A stretch of DNA of 33,323 nt from an uncultured Prevotellaceae bacterium (GTDB taxonomy: Bacteria; Bacteroidota; Bacteroidia; Bacteroidales; Bacteroidaceae): positions 1-33,323 of the forward strand of contig CAMZHV010000033.1 of NCBI GenBank assembly GCA_947307015.1. The letters are read 5' to 3'. The notes below the pieces were generated by a model. That model ran no database searches and was not told the DNA's origin. It saw only the letters and a program-made list of their open reading frames with translations. Below are positions 23,489-30,683 of the stretch, piece by piece. Position numbers and translations under genes: made by a program. Positions within the stretch are counted from its first letter, which is position 1; every line of letters starts with the position of its first letter.

Positions 23489-25894
23489 TTTGACTATTTC
23501 GAAGAACTCCTGGGGGCTGGTGGTGTAGAGGTTGCCGAAGTGGGCGGAGTTCACGATGTGGACGTGCGAGCCGAGGGTGCGCTGGGCGCAGTAGAGGTAG
23601 AGGTCGCGGTAGGTTGTTGAGGGCGAGGCCGTAAGGTGGGTGACGAGGTTTCGGCTGAAACGGTCGCAGCGCCACACGCCAAGTTCCGAGCTCCAGTTGT
23701 CGGCAAACGACTGTTCGTGGATGCCGGCACTCGACATGGCCAGTACGCCGGGGATGCCAACCAAGGGCGTTATGACGGCCTCAGAGAAACATGGCTCTGT
23801 GAGTATGAGCATCTTGCGATAGATTCCCTGCTGCTGCATTTGACTGACTGTCTGGCGCAGGAGGTCGGCGGTCATACCTTGCCCTGTGTCGGCATTGCGC
23901 CATACCATCTCGTCGGCTCCGTTGGCAGCTCGGTTATGGCCGTGGCCACTCCAGAAGAGCAGGATGTTGGGAGCCCCGCCTTCAGCTTCTCCCGGTAGGG
24001 TAGGGGAATCGTTGGATTGCGGCAGGACGATTGGGGTTCTGTCCGTCTTCACGCCAAGCAGAATGTTGCAGACGTCGGAGGGGGTGAGGGCGGCATTATC
24101 GTAGTCAATGACGCTGCCGCTTAACAGATCGGGGCCGCCATCCTCGGCACGGATGATGCCCGGCTCGGGATTCTTGGTGTCGTTGGCAAGGGCCTTATCT
24201 ATAAGAAGAATAATATGGTCGTCATCGTAGCCGTTCTTCTTCAACAGCTGATATATGCTGAGCACGTCGGCCTGATGGCGGTAGTTGTTCCAACCATTGC
24301 TGCCCTGCACCAATACGGCATACTGACCAGAAAGAGCCGGGTATGTAATGCCTGCGTCCTTGTTCTCTGCCTCATGGGCAAATGCTTCCTCCGCGTTCTC
24401 CACCAACCAGTTCCAGGCTGCCATCGCAGAGCCCGTCCTGTGGCTGCCGTCGCTGCTCAAATAGTTCTGGTGGGTGAGTTTGCCGTCTCTGATTTGCCAA
24501 TGTACATAGGTCGTGTGAATCGACGAGGTGTAGGTCTCGCTGTCGAAACGAATGTCACCCGAGGCACCTTTGAAATCCATCAGCCGTCCCTGCTCTAAGG
24601 CATTCAGGTAGAGCTCCATCGACGTGGCACTCCATGCGGCTCCGCTGAGTTGCTGGGATTGAGGGGTGGTGATGGCGATGATGGCGTTATTAAGTGAAGA
24701 GTGAAGAGTGAAAAGTGAAGAATTTGCCTCCGCTGTGGGGTTGTGTTCAATGTATGAGGCTGCGAAGGCGGTCAGCATTAGTGCATCGTAGAACTTACAT
24801 TCGGCCAAGGTGGGCTTGGTGCCGAACTTCACCTCGTAGCTCTTCTCAAAGCCTGTCGTCGGGTCGGCGTATGGTGCGAATCCTTGATAATATTGCAGGA
24901 TGTCGGCTCCTTTCTGTCCGAGTGCGTCGATGCTCTCCTGTGTCAGGTTGCTGTAAGCGAAATAGGTGCGTCCCCAGAACTCGAGCATCTGCTGCATTTC
25001 CTCTTTGCCTTCTTCCTCCAATGGCTCGTCGGGGTCCAACTCCCACCACTCCATGCGGAGACGTGCCATATCGTAGAGCTGCTTCGTGTTTTCGATGATA
25101 CAGAAGCTTCCGATGTTGATACTGCCATAGCCGGGCAGCTCGCTCAGCTCATCCAAATAGTCCTTCATGCGACGGCAAAGGTCGGCATTGTCGGTATACA
25201 GGTCGTTGTGCGAGAAAGGTATGCCCAGTTCTTCTGCCTGATAGGGTCCCCAGTCAAAGAATGTACGCCCGTAGCTGTCGTCGGGCGAGAACAGCGCCGC
25301 TGGGGTGTTGGTCTCAAGGTCGTAGTCTTGGCTCTTGACATACGAGGCATACATGCTCATCAGCACTTCGCAGAAGGTGATGTCGGTCTCGGTTAGCGAC
25401 CAGAGGAAAGGCTCTTTGTTGGCAACGCCCGCCGTGCCTACTGCGAAGCGGCGGATCACGTCCTCGCTGGTGGCCGTCGGTGCTATTACGGGTTTGTGGG
25501 TCTGCTGGCAGGCAGGAGCCAGCGCTGCCACAGCATCGTTGCTGAAGGGACCGATGACGGCCAGCACATCCTCTCTGTTGGCCAGCGTCTCGCCGAGCTG
25601 GGCGAGGTCTTCGGTCAGCTCGTCGTGCCATTCCAGCTTTAGCTCTATGCACAGCGTGTCGTGCAGCTGTGCCTGATGCAGGTTGTTGAGGAACCACTGC
25701 GCCGTCCTTTCGAACCGAAGCTTCGTAGCCTCGTCGGCACTCGTCGGAGCCACCACGGCCACCGTTTTCTCCACCCATCGCCTCGACTGCTGGTAGACAA
25801 TGGTATCTTCTTCTTGCTTACAGCCTGCGAGCAGAAGCAGCGCCAGCAAACAAATCGTAAATCGTAATTTCGTAAATCGTAGATTAGCCCTCAT
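23483..25894 (-). CDS. Lipoprotein fusing a type-1 periplasmic-binding domain to a C13 (legumain-like) peptidase
   Basis: Protein of 803 residues. A lipoprotein signal ends LLAGC (C25), followed by KQEED, an acidic start resembling Bacteroidota surface-export signals. Residues about 40-480 look like a type-1 periplasmic-binding (Peripla_BP_6-like) domain: AVVAPTS, VLAVIGPFSNDAVAALAPA, KPVIAPTATSE, FSPDDSYGRTF, FYDALMLTAFAASY. Residues about 520-730 match peptidase C13: YAVLVQGSNGWNNYRHQADV, the catalytic histidine H651 in FWSGHGH, the nucleophile C702 in TEPCFSEAV, and MSSAGIHEQSFAD resembling the legumain TAANxxESSYA region. Both catalytic residues are present. C13 enzymes cleave after Asn/Asp or act as transamidases; the substrate here is unknown. 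It overlaps the upstream BMP-like gene by 11 nt and has a strong ribosome-binding site. Confidence 0.88.
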   Translation of the reverse strand: MRANLRFTKLRFTICLLALLLLAGCKQEEDTIVYQQSRRWVEKTVAVVAPTSADEATKLRFERTAQWFLNNLHQAQLHDTLCIELKLEWHDELTEDLAQLGETLANREDVLAVIGPFSNDAVAALAPACQQTHKPVIAPTATSEDVIRRFAVGTAGVANKEPFLWSLTETDITFCEVLMSMYASYVKSQDYDLETNTPAALFSPDDSYGRTFFDWGPYQAEELGIPFSHNDLYTDNADLCRRMKDYLDELSELPGYGSINIGSFCIIENTKQLYDMARLRMEWWELDPDEPLEEEGKEEMQQMLEFWGRTYFAYSNLTQESIDALGQKGADILQYYQGFAPYADPTTGFEKSYEVKFGTKPTLAECKFYDALMLTAFAASYIEHNPTAEANSSLFTLHSSLNNAIIAITTPQSQQLSGAAWSATSMELYLNALEQGRLMDFKGASGDIRFDSETYTSSIHTTYVHWQIRDGKLTHQNYLSSDGSHRTGSAMAAWNWLVENAEEAFAHEAENKDAGITYPALSGQYAVLVQGSNGWNNYRHQADVLSIYQLLKKNGYDDDHIILLIDKALANDTKNPEPGIIRAEDGGPDLLSGSVIDYDNAALTPSDVCNILLGVKTDRTPIVLPQSNDSPTLPGEAEGGAPNILLFWSGHGHNRAANGADEMVWRNADTGQGMTADLLRQTVSQMQQQGIYRKMLILTEPCFSEAVITPLVGIPGVLAMSSAGIHEQSFADNWSSELGVWRCDRFSRNLVTHLTASPSTTYRDLYLYCAQRTLGSHVHIVNSAHFGNLYTTSPQEFFEIVKP
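24694..24721. repeat. Four-unit heptad array inside the protease gene
   Basis: Plus-strand units GTGAAGA, GTGAAGA, GTGAAAA, GTGAAGA, coding for residues about 391-401 (NSSLFTLHSSL) of the lipoprotein, between the binding domain and the protease domain. Since 7 is not a multiple of 3, gain or loss of one unit would shift the frame. Confidence 0.85.
25852..25880. repeat. Heptad array in the signal-peptide codons of the protease gene
   Basis: AAATCGT, AAATCGT, AATTTCGT, AAATCGT on the plus strand: three perfect 7-mers and one with an extra base. It codes for residues 5-14 (LRFTKLRFTI) of the signal peptide, just before the hydrophobic core. Confidence 0.8.
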
Positions 25895-26987
25895 GCTCTC
25901 CCTCCTTTCTCACAGCTTCTTCGTGCATCGCCTGTTTCATTTCCAGCGTCAGGCGTGGTACTGTATTCCCTTCATATCCAGAGGGTGTCCAGATATAAAT
26001 GTCTCTACCTGGGTTCAGGATGACCTCCGTATAGCCGTCTGCCAGTCCCAGCATTTGGTGCTTGGGTATTGTCCCGTCGGCGAGCCATTGCCTGATGCTG
26101 TTTGCCACGGCGCGATCGATGTGCTTCACTATCGAGTAGTCGGAGAAATAACAATCGTTATAGATGTCAATACCGACGATGAGCATATCCTCCATCGTGG
26201 CGTTGATCATGCGGGAGAACGTGTTGGATGCACCGCCGCACACGGGAATTAAGGTGCTGATGTCATCGTTGGACCACTGGCGCAGCAGTCGCAGGGCCGT
26301 TGTGTCGGCAATGCTGAAGCCGCCCCCGCCAGTCTCGTCGAGGTAGGTCGAGAAAAGATGGTTCTGGCGGGCCTGTCTTTCCGTCAGCAGTTGCAGTCCA
26401 GCCTCAAAGCCGTCTTGATAACCCTGCATGGCTTCCGTGATGGCTGGTGTCTGGCGATTGGCACCTATCAGAAGAGCGTTTGTCCGCTCCACGGCAGCCT
26501 CTATCCTGCCACCCTCATACATTGCACCGTAGTAAGTCAGGAAGAGCGTTGACCCTTTGCCCTCCAATGGCGTACGTGTCTCTAAGTAAAGCAGGTCGGC
26601 GTATGGGTTCGCCTCCAAGCGCTTGTTGTTTTTGCGGATGAAGTCGTCATAACCGGGCGAGGTCACGATGAACAGGCGGCGCACCGAGTCCTTGGCCGCC
26701 TCCATCTGCTGGAACATCAATTCAAGATATTGCAGGCCCTCCTCGTATGTCCGCGGCGACTGTTGCATAGTTCGCAGCCCCAATTCTTGAGCCGTGCGCT
26801 CTACGCCCTCATATATCAAATCATTATATGAATTGTCGCCCAGCGCGTTGGCATCATAAAGCACCGTCACCAAGGGTGCCGTACTCGCCTTTTCCTCTTC
26901 AGGGTCGGGAAGATAGATGATGTCACCCTTCTCCGTGCAAGCTGTCGCCAACAGTATTGCCGTCAAAAACACGAAAGACCTACGCAT
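25884..26987 (-). CDS. BMP/PnrA-like substrate-binding lipoprotein
   Basis: Lipoprotein of 367 residues (signal ending LLATAC, C17). The mature part resembles the basic membrane protein (BMP/PnrA/Med) branch of type-1 periplasmic-binding folds: LVTVLYDANALGDNSYNDLIYEG fits the opening strand and DxSYN loop, YYGAMYEGGRIEA follows, and VCGGASNTFSRMI and MLIVGIDIYNDCYFSDYSIV match the C-terminal lobe including the VGxD strand. Known members bind purine nucleosides; the ligand here is unknown. No ABC permease or ATPase is nearby, so it is more likely a receptor for the adjacent fusion protein than an import component. Starts 15 nt after the small lipoprotein gene. Confidence 0.78.
   Translation of the reverse strand: MRRSFVFLTAILLATACTEKGDIIYLPDPEEEKASTAPLVTVLYDANALGDNSYNDLIYEGVERTAQELGLRTMQQSPRTYEEGLQYLELMFQQMEAAKDSVRRLFIVTSPGYDDFIRKNNKRLEANPYADLLYLETRTPLEGKGSTLFLTYYGAMYEGGRIEAAVERTNALLIGANRQTPAITEAMQGYQDGFEAGLQLLTERQARQNHLFSTYLDETGGGGFSIADTTALRLLRQWSNDDISTLIPVCGGASNTFSRMINATMEDMLIVGIDIYNDCYFSDYSIVKHIDRAVANSIRQWLADGTIPKHQMLGLADGYTEVILNPGRDIYIWTPSGYEGNTVPRLTLEMKQAMHEEAVRKEGEHEG
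25901..25908 (-). promoter_or_regulatory. Strong Shine-Dalgarno sequence for the C13 fusion gene
   Basis: The minus strand reads AAAGGAGG followed by six bases and the ATG at 25894, a near-ideal spacing. It lies within the end of the BMP-like gene. Such a sequence is unusual in Bacteroidota, where most genes in this window have none; it fixes the start codon. Confidence 0.8.
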
Positions 26988-27002
26988 GAACGTTGTGTTA
27001 GC

Positions 27003-27518
27003 CTATTTCTTGATATTTTCCAGAATGTCCTTCAAGAATCCGTTGCCTTCTTCGGGCCAGCGGTCGTAGAGAATATAGCGGAGGCGGGTGATGCCTGTGG
27101 CCGTTTTCACCTCCGTGCTGAAAGCGACTTCAGCGCAGTAGTAGGTCGTTTCGCTCTGCGACGGGCGGTAAGTGACGGTGCCCTGCAATTGCCCTTTTGC
27201 ATCGGTCAGGGTGCAGGTGATGGCGCCATCGTTGGCTGTATTCAAGCCTTTATGGGCAGAGCCGTCGGAGAGCAATTTGTAATACTCAGCCAGCGCCTCG
27301 TCGGTAGTGGGCACGGGACGGCTCACAATGTCCTTGGGGTCGGTGCCCAGCTGCACGCCATAGACCAGTGATCTGTTGGAAGCGAGGCGCTTCTGGAGAA
27401 AAGCCAAGTCATCAACGCCATTGCCCGCGGGTTCGTCGTTGTCGCTTTTGCTGCAAGCCATGAAGGTCGTCATGGCGAGGCCGCAGGCGAGAAGTATCAA
27501 AAATAGTTTCTTTTTCAT
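27003..27518 (-). CDS. Small lipoprotein of unknown function
   Basis: Protein of 171 residues that I cannot assign to a family. The signal peptide ends TTFMAC (C22) and is followed by SKSDNDEPAGN, an acidic stretch like the surface-lipoprotein export signals of Bacteroidota. The mature part looks globular and beta-rich, with DGAITCTLTDAKGQLQGTVTY and TTYYCAEVAFSTEV, ending in basic residues. Two cysteines in the mature domain could form a disulfide. It lies 15 nt upstream of the BMP-like lipoprotein and 10 nt downstream of a DUF3667 gene, so it is probably translated as part of this cluster. Confidence 0.75.
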   Translation of the reverse strand: MKKKLFLILLACGLAMTTFMACSKSDNDEPAGNGVDDLAFLQKRLASNRSLVYGVQLGTDPKDIVSRPVPTTDEALAEYYKLLSDGSAHKGLNTANDGAITCTLTDAKGQLQGTVTYRPSQSETTYYCAEVAFSTEVKTATGITRLRYILYDRWPEEGNGFLKDILENIKK

Positions 27519-27528
27519 GATAATTTAA

Positions 27529-28389
27529 TTAGAAGAGTTTGACTAAGAAAATGGGTAGCGCTCCTACAGCAAACATCAGCACAAGCGTCAGTACAAAGGT
27601 GAGCACCGTGCGCCACAGCGAAGCCCACAGGCGCAGGCCGTAGAGCTGGGCGTAGTCATAGCATAGCAATGGTACGCCGATGAGGATTGGCACAGCAAAG
27701 GGCGGCACATTGTAGTACGCCTCGCTACCTGTGATCAGCATCCACAAAGCGCCAACGATCTGCATCTGACTGGTGATGTAGAGCTGAGAGAATAAGACTT
27801 CAATGAAGTTCATTCGACGCCTGAACACCAGCCACGCCGCAACGATATAGAAGATGCCGGAGGCGATAGCCGAATAGGCTGGATGCATGTGCAGCCACAA
27901 GAGTATCGCATCGATGCGTGCAAAGAGGCTGATCACCCACGGCGTGTCGCCATAGCGCTGGAATACATCACCATAGATGAAAGCCCCTTCAGCAGTTGGT
28001 GCTGCATTGCGCAGCGCAGCGATGATAGCAAAAATGAGCGTCGCGAAGATGATCAGCTTGAACGGCGAGTAGTAGCGCGACTGATGCCCGTTCAAATAAT
28101 CGCGCATCATGTAGCCGGGACGCCAGAACAGCTCGAATATCGTGCGGAACACGACCTGCGACCCCAAGCCCCAGATCTCGAGGAACTCCTTGGCCACACT
28201 CTTCGCTGTCGTATGTGTCTTGTGGGCTAGAACGCCGCATTGTGGACAGAAGCGCCCGATGTACGCCGTGCCGCAGTTGGTACACGTATGCTGCTCATCG
28301 GTGATAGCCATGCGCATCGTGGGCTGCTGCTGCCGCTGGTCAAGTCGCTTCAACCACGCATCTATTCTATGAAACAGAGAAACTGACAT
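27529..28389 (-). CDS. DUF3667-type zinc-ribbon membrane protein, second copy
   Basis: Protein of 286 residues with the same plan as the one at 22074-23066: N-terminal zinc ribbon (C36, C39, C48, C51 in CTNCG and CPQCG), the conserved segment LFWRPGYMMRDYLNGHQSRYYSPF, and four or so membrane helices in the C-terminal half. It lacks the long charged loop of the other copy. It starts 2 nt after the glutathione peroxidase stop and is followed 10 nt later by the small lipoprotein gene. Function unknown; a membrane scaffold or transport role is conceivable but not shown. Confidence 0.8.
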   Translation of the reverse strand: MSVSLFHRIDAWLKRLDQRQQQPTMRMAITDEQHTCTNCGTAYIGRFCPQCGVLAHKTHTTAKSVAKEFLEIWGLGSQVVFRTIFELFWRPGYMMRDYLNGHQSRYYSPFKLIIFATLIFAIIAALRNAAPTAEGAFIYGDVFQRYGDTPWVISLFARIDAILLWLHMHPAYSAIASGIFYIVAAWLVFRRRMNFIEVLFSQLYITSQMQIVGALWMLITGSEAYYNVPPFAVPILIGVPLLCYDYAQLYGLRLWASLWRTVLTFVLTLVLMFAVGALPIFLVKLF

Positions 28390-28391
28390 CT

Positions 28392-28937
28392 TTATGCCAA
28401 CATGGCTTCCACGTCCTTCTCAAAGTCCTTCGGCTCTGTAGTGGGAGCATAGCGCTTGATGGTCTCGCCATCCTTGGAGATGAGGAACTTGGTGAAATTC
28501 CACTTGATGTCGCTGTCCTTCTCCACGCTCTTGCTAATGGTCTTGAAGAGTGCTTTAGCAGCCTTGGCTTTCAGGCCGTTATACTCTTCGGTGGGAGCCT
28601 GCGCTTTCAGGTACTCGAAGATGGGCTCAGCGGCTGCGCCGTTGACGTCGGTCTTCTTCATGATCTGGAATGATACGCCGTAGTTCAGCTGGCAGAACTC
28701 CTCGATCTCGCCGTCGGTGCCGGGATCCTGCTCCTTGAACTGGTTGCAGGGGAAGCCGATGACGACCAGTCCTTTGTCCTTGTACTTCTGGTTCAGCTCC
28801 TCCAGTCCTGCGAACTGAGGCGTGAATCCGCACTTGCTGGCGGTGTTAACAATCAGCAATACTTTACCTTCGAACTGAGCGAAATCCAGTTCCTTACCTT
28901 TGCTCGTCAGAGCCTTGAAATCATAAATCTTTGCCAT
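28392..28937 (-). CDS. Glutathione peroxidase family thiol peroxidase
   Basis: Cytosolic hydroperoxide reductase of 181 residues. The catalytic tetrad is visible: C36 in NTASKCGFTP, Q70 in PCNQFKEQDPG, W146 and N147 in IKWNFTKFL. The nucleophile is cysteine, not selenocysteine, so thioredoxin is the likely reductant. The ATG at 28937 (MAKIYDFKA) is chosen; the frame extends 18 codons upstream but without family similarity and would overlap the decarboxylase gene. It is the GPx half of the exported fusion at 30684-31766 in stand-alone form. Confidence 0.95.
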   Translation of the reverse strand: MAKIYDFKALTSKGKELDFAQFEGKVLLIVNTASKCGFTPQFAGLEELNQKYKDKGLVVIGFPCNQFKEQDPGTDGEIEEFCQLNYGVSFQIMKKTDVNGAAAEPIFEYLKAQAPTEEYNGLKAKAAKALFKTISKSVEKDSDIKWNFTKFLISKDGETIKRYAPTTEPKDFEKDVEAMLA

Positions 28938-28950
28938 AATAAGTAGATAT

Positions 28951-30153
28951 TTAAATAGTTTGTTCCATACAAAGTTCGGCCACGAAGGCATCGATGGCTT
29001 CTTCCGTGAAGTGCTGCATCACCACCACGTGGGCCAGCTTGCCGCCGAAACGTGCGTCCTCGTTCTGCGCCAACTGGTACTTGTGGCCCAGTTCGGGTGA
29101 CGGGCAGCGCATGAAAACCGTGTTGCTATATTCGTTCACCCACGAGGGATAACCCTTCTTGTCGAGCTGCTGCTTCAGATAGGCCGTCAGCTCCATGATG
29201 CGACGTGCCTGGCGCGTCCACCCTTCGGCTCCCACTTTCTGCACAACCCACCAGTATTTGAGCGGCTGGATGGGGTCGCGTGAACAGTTGATCATGCGCA
29301 TGTTCTTATTTAAATAAGGGATGTCGAAGTCGGCCTGATTGTCATAGACCTCGCGTGTGCAGATGAAGAGTCCGCACGGCGAATCAATGCCGAAGAACTT
29401 GTGGCCGCTGACGGCAATCGACTCAAAGCCCATCTTCTTGCTGCTCACCAGCTGGCTGTGCTCCGTGAACGGCAGGTAGCCGCCAAAAAGCGCAGCATCA
29501 ACGTGGCGGTAGACGGCGGGCAGTTCGGTGTGACGGCGTAGCACGGCGTTGAGCGCCGGCATGTCGTCGATAGCTCCCTTGAACGTTGACCCCATGGCAT
29601 AGACGACGAGTGCGGGCCGCGACGTGTCGAGCTGCTGTTCCAGCTGTTCGGGTATCATCCGTCCCATGGTGTCGCTCTTCACCAGCCGCGTCTCAAGATT
29701 CTGCAGGTGAGCCAGTCGCATATTCGAATAGTGAGCCTCGTCGCTCACATAGAGAATGGGTGCTTGTCCTGTCTTTTGCTTCAGGTAGTTGGCGCCGAAA
29801 TAGATGCCGTGGTTGTTGCCGTCGGAGCCGCTATGGGTGACAAGCCCCCACATATTGTCGGCATCGAAATCGTAGCGGGGGGCGAAAAACTCGATGACCT
29901 CGCGTTCGAACACTTGCGACGAGACCTCCCAGGGCGTGTTGGTAAATGGGTCGCCGGCATTATTCAGGTTCATGAGGTTGATGCCGGCAGCATAATACCA
30001 CTCGTAGAAATCGCGCAGCGGCGAGACCTCGTTAAAGGGGTAACCGAAATATTTGGGGAGTGTTTCCCGCCATATCGTCACCCATTCGTCCAGCTTGGGG
30101 TATCCCGAGCTGGCGTTTTTCATGTTTTCATCAAAGAGCCTTTCTTGTTTCAT
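28951..30153 (-). CDS. PLP-dependent group II decarboxylase, histidine-decarboxylase-like
   Basis: Cytosolic PLP enzyme of 400 residues resembling the bacterial PLP-type histidine decarboxylase (Morganella type, about 380 residues). Shared features: NNAGDPF near 64-70, WGLVTHSGSDGNNHGIYFG (102-120), YVSDEAHYSNMRLA with H141 stacking on the cofactor, GSTFKGAIDD (188-197), HVDAALFGGYLPF with D219, and SGHKFFGIDSPCG with K252 as the Schiff-base lysine. Likely product histamine, but other aromatic or acidic amino acids cannot be excluded from motifs. No histidine/histamine antiporter is next to it. Its stop is 13 nt before the GPx ATG. Confidence 0.83.
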   Translation of the reverse strand: MKQERLFDENMKNASSGYPKLDEWVTIWRETLPKYFGYPFNEVSPLRDFYEWYYAAGINLMNLNNAGDPFTNTPWEVSSQVFEREVIEFFAPRYDFDADNMWGLVTHSGSDGNNHGIYFGANYLKQKTGQAPILYVSDEAHYSNMRLAHLQNLETRLVKSDTMGRMIPEQLEQQLDTSRPALVVYAMGSTFKGAIDDMPALNAVLRRHTELPAVYRHVDAALFGGYLPFTEHSQLVSSKKMGFESIAVSGHKFFGIDSPCGLFICTREVYDNQADFDIPYLNKNMRMINCSRDPIQPLKYWWVVQKVGAEGWTRQARRIMELTAYLKQQLDKKGYPSWVNEYSNTVFMRCPSPELGHKYQLAQNEDARFGGKLAHVVVMQHFTEEAIDAFVAELCMEQTI

Positions 30154-30158
30154 ATAAT

Positions 30159-30179
30159 TGATAAATGACGAATGAGGCT
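30159..30179. repeat. Degenerate heptad repeat between the decarboxylase and HExxH genes
   Basis: TGATAAA, TGACGAA, TGAGGCT fill the 24-nt gap between two minus-strand genes and run to the stop of the HExxH gene. The central unit is identical to those at 31783-31796. Confidence 0.5.
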
Positions 30180-30678
30180 AATGGTTGTTGAACGACTCTG
30201 AGTACTTGGGCAGCAGGTATTTCCATATCACCAGGAGATGGATGCCCACGATAACGGCGAAGGTTATGCGCACGGCAACCTCTGGCAGCAGCAGGCGAAT
30301 GCCGTTCATGTCGCCGCCGCCGAAGAAGCCGCAGAGGACACTCAGGTACAGCGGGTCAAGCAGTAGCAATGCAAGTGTATCGTACCAAAGAATCGCCTTG
30401 AGGATTGCCGACGGGGAAGCGCAGATCCTACGAGTCATCAGCACCAACGTCCATGCGACGACGAAGGTGGCCAAGGCGCCTGCAAGGCAGAACCAGCCGA
30501 GCTGAGTGTCGGTGAGCCGGTCGCGGAAAATGTCGATTTGGAGGCCGAGTCCCATGAAATTGATCTGCTTGAAGGCGCCCAGCATGAGCGCCACGGCCAG
30601 ATGGGCTCCTTCGTGGACAATATAGTAGGCTGCTACGGCCGCCACTATTCCAATGTACTGTCTTGTTCGTTTAGACAT
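30178..30678 (-). CDS. Small membrane protein with HExxH motif, possible M50-like metallopeptidase
   Basis: Protein of 166 residues with about four membrane helices. The first helix carries HEGAH (H22, E23, H26), the zinc-binding and catalytic pattern of metallopeptidases, embedded in hydrophobic residues as in site-2 protease (M50) family members. A possible third ligand is the aspartate in LLLLDPLYLS near 105-112. M50 proteins usually have a longer core, so this is a minimal or divergent form and could be non-catalytic. It starts 5 nt after the GPx-nitroreductase stop and precedes the decarboxylase by 24 nt. Confidence 0.6.
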   Translation of the reverse strand: MSKRTRQYIGIVAAVAAYYIVHEGAHLAVALMLGAFKQINFMGLGLQIDIFRDRLTDTQLGWFCLAGALATFVVAWTLVLMTRRICASPSAILKAILWYDTLALLLLDPLYLSVLCGFFGGGDMNGIRLLLPEVAVRITFAVIVGIHLLVIWKYLLPKYSESFNNH

Positions 30679-30683
30679 CAGTC

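Noticed and set aside
23313..23675. Short proline/leucine-rich minus-strand frame overlapping the protease gene end
   Set aside because: It reads the G-rich tandem repeats and the end of the C13 gene out of frame; composition is repetitive and there is no family similarity.
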